Shown here: in pieces, positions 6,440-7,120 of the stretch
Layout of the letters: each line of letters begins with the position of its first letter
How positions within the stretch are numbered: position 1 is the first letter of the stretch
Assembly: GCA_030620285.1 (NCBI GenBank)
Contig: JAUXFA010000055.1
Span: 1 to 7,120, forward strand
DNA: 7,120 nt
Source of the DNA: Piscirickettsiaceae bacterium
GTDB lineage: Bacteria; Pseudomonadota; Gammaproteobacteria; Nitrosococcales; Methylophagaceae
Direction of reading: 5' to 3'
Notes under the pieces: generated by a model
The model's input: the letters and a program-made list of their open reading frames with translations, nothing else
Database searches by the model: none
Told to the model about the DNA's origin: nothing
Position numbers and translations under genes: made by a program

Positions 6440-6440
6440 T

Positions 6441-6456
6441 TTAGATTACAATCTAA
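6441..6456. other. Short hairpin in the convergent gap
   Basis: TTAGAT (6441-6446) pairs with ATCTAA (6451-6456) around a TACA loop, just after the molybdoenzyme stop. A second small pairing is GAATG (6488-6492) with CATTC (6500-6504). Neither has a good T-run. They may help end transcription between the two convergent genes, but the evidence is weak. Confidence 0.2.
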
Positions 6457-6513
6457 TCAATTGTGCCTGAGTGGATACAATATTATTGAATGTAAAGAGC
6501 ATTCTACAGGGAA

Positions 6514-6990
6514 TTATTTTACCCGAAACGACTGGTGACATGCTACACATGAAGCGCTTATTTGACGTAATGCATTATAAGCCTCACCGATATCGCCTCG
6601 ACGCGCAACGGTAGCAAATTCATTTGCAGCATTATGCAAGCTCATGCCCATTACTTTCATATCTGTGGGCATAAATTGGCCGAAACCTTTTCCTTTATGC
6701 TCTGAATGATCAGTTTTATGTTGGTGAGAACTATCATCACATTGTCTTTTTTTGCCGTGCCCAACACCCATTTTTCCCTCCGCAATATCTGCTGCTACAG
6801 ACAAGTCTTTAGCGGCTAATGATGCAATTATCAGATCCAAGGATTCCATATGCCCGCGCATATTTTTTAGGAACATTTGTTTCATTGCAGGCGGCATTTC
6901 TACCATCTGCCTGTGATCCGTTATTTCTTGTGCTAACAGGGGGGAACTCATGATTAATAAAACTATTAATAAACTTAGGGATTTTTTCAT
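6514..6990 (-). CDS. Exported class II (c'/c556-like) cytochrome c with His-rich insert
   Basis: The protein has 158 aa. Residues 1-20 are a signal peptide (MKKS, hydrophobic core, then SSPLLA with likely cleavage before Q21), so it is periplasmic. The mature part is predicted to be a helical bundle: MPPAMKQMFLKNMRGHMESL (33-52), a second helix around 54-76, then PTDMKVMGMSLHNAANEFATVARRGD (108-133) and a last helix ending in the haem motif C148-V-A-C151-H152 near the C-terminus. This is the class II cytochrome arrangement. M44 or M48 in the first helix is a candidate sixth ligand. Between helices 2 and 3, residues 75-103 form a hydrophilic insert with H78, C84, H89, H91, H95 and H98, which could bind metal. 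The start at 6990 is chosen for AGAAGG seven bases upstream and the signal peptide. It is convergent with the molybdoenzyme, so they are not co-transcribed. Electron partner unknown. Confidence 0.88.
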   Translation of the reverse strand: MKKSLSLLIVLLIMSSPLLAQEITDHRQMVEMPPAMKQMFLKNMRGHMESLDLIIASLAAKDLSVAADIAEGKMGVGHGKKRQCDDSSHQHKTDHSEHKGKGFGQFMPTDMKVMGMSLHNAANEFATVARRGDIGEAYNALRQISASCVACHQSFRVK

Positions 6991-7015
6991 TTCGATACCT
7001 TCTAAATAAAACAAA

Positions 7016-7021
7016 AGTATA
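7016..7021 (-). promoter_or_regulatory. Candidate -10 box for the cytochrome gene
   Basis: TATACT on the minus strand lies about 25 bases before the ATG at 6990. No good -35 is seen at the usual spacing. Confidence 0.25.
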
Positions 7022-7120
7022 TCATCATTTGCTAATATATAGCGACGGTTGGTTTCGTTCGACTGACATAGCACAAGAAGCCATGTTACTCAGCATGCAA
7101 GTGGTTGTGAAAAATTTGCC

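Noticed and set aside
7083..7120. Start of a plus-strand gene (ATG at 7083, MLLSMQVVVKNL) divergent from the cytochrome
   Set aside because: Only 12 codons are visible, with no clear ribosome site; the frame is open but too short to support a call.

Overview
The window comes from an AT-leaning bacterial chromosome, most likely a gammaproteobacterium with a sulfur-linked respiratory lifestyle. This is inferred from gene types: an ETHE1-type persulfide dioxygenase fused to rhodanese, a KefB-like antiporter, HtpX, a molybdopterin oxidoreductase and a class II cytochrome c. No species can be named from the sequence alone.

Left part (1 to about 4170): three same-orientation (+) copies of the 3' half of a tRNA-Leu(UAA) gene lie at about 42-97, 1281-1330 and 4079-4120. 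Each runs from the anticodon loop or stem towards the CCA end and is followed by a hairpin terminator. No 5' tRNA half is present at any copy. Between copies 1 and 2 there is one minus-strand gene, the persulfide dioxygenase-rhodanese fusion. Between copies 2 and 3 there are two minus-strand genes, a CPA2 cation/proton antiporter and htpX. The coding ends of the dioxygenase and the antiporter run into the terminators of copies 1 and 2. The dioxygenase and htpX start close to copies 2 and 3. This looks like an array of small cargo blocks separated by tRNA-derived repeats. The likely explanation is tandem integration at a tRNA 3' end or duplication of a tRNA-plus-terminator unit; no integrase is visible here.

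htpX is broken. A 10-bp unit is present three times where the reading frame requires it once, which adds 20 bp, shifts the frame and puts a stop inside the repeat. Removing two units restores the conserved C-terminus exactly, up to a stop at 3108-3110.

Right part (4170-7120): after a 150-bp leader comes a complete cytoplasmic molybdopterin oxidoreductase with an N-terminal 4Fe-4S site (+). Convergent to it is a small exported cytochrome c with a C-terminal CVACH haem site and an unusual His-rich insertion (-). The last ~50 bases may contain the start of another plus-strand gene, but too little is visible to call it.

Functionally, the dioxygenase-rhodanese handles glutathione persulfide and sulfane sulfur, the antiporter handles K+/Na+ and pH balance, and HtpX (when intact) handles membrane protein quality control. 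The molybdoenzyme and cytochrome are redox proteins of unknown substrate. The three left-hand genes share stress or detoxification themes, which fits cargo, but that link is inference.
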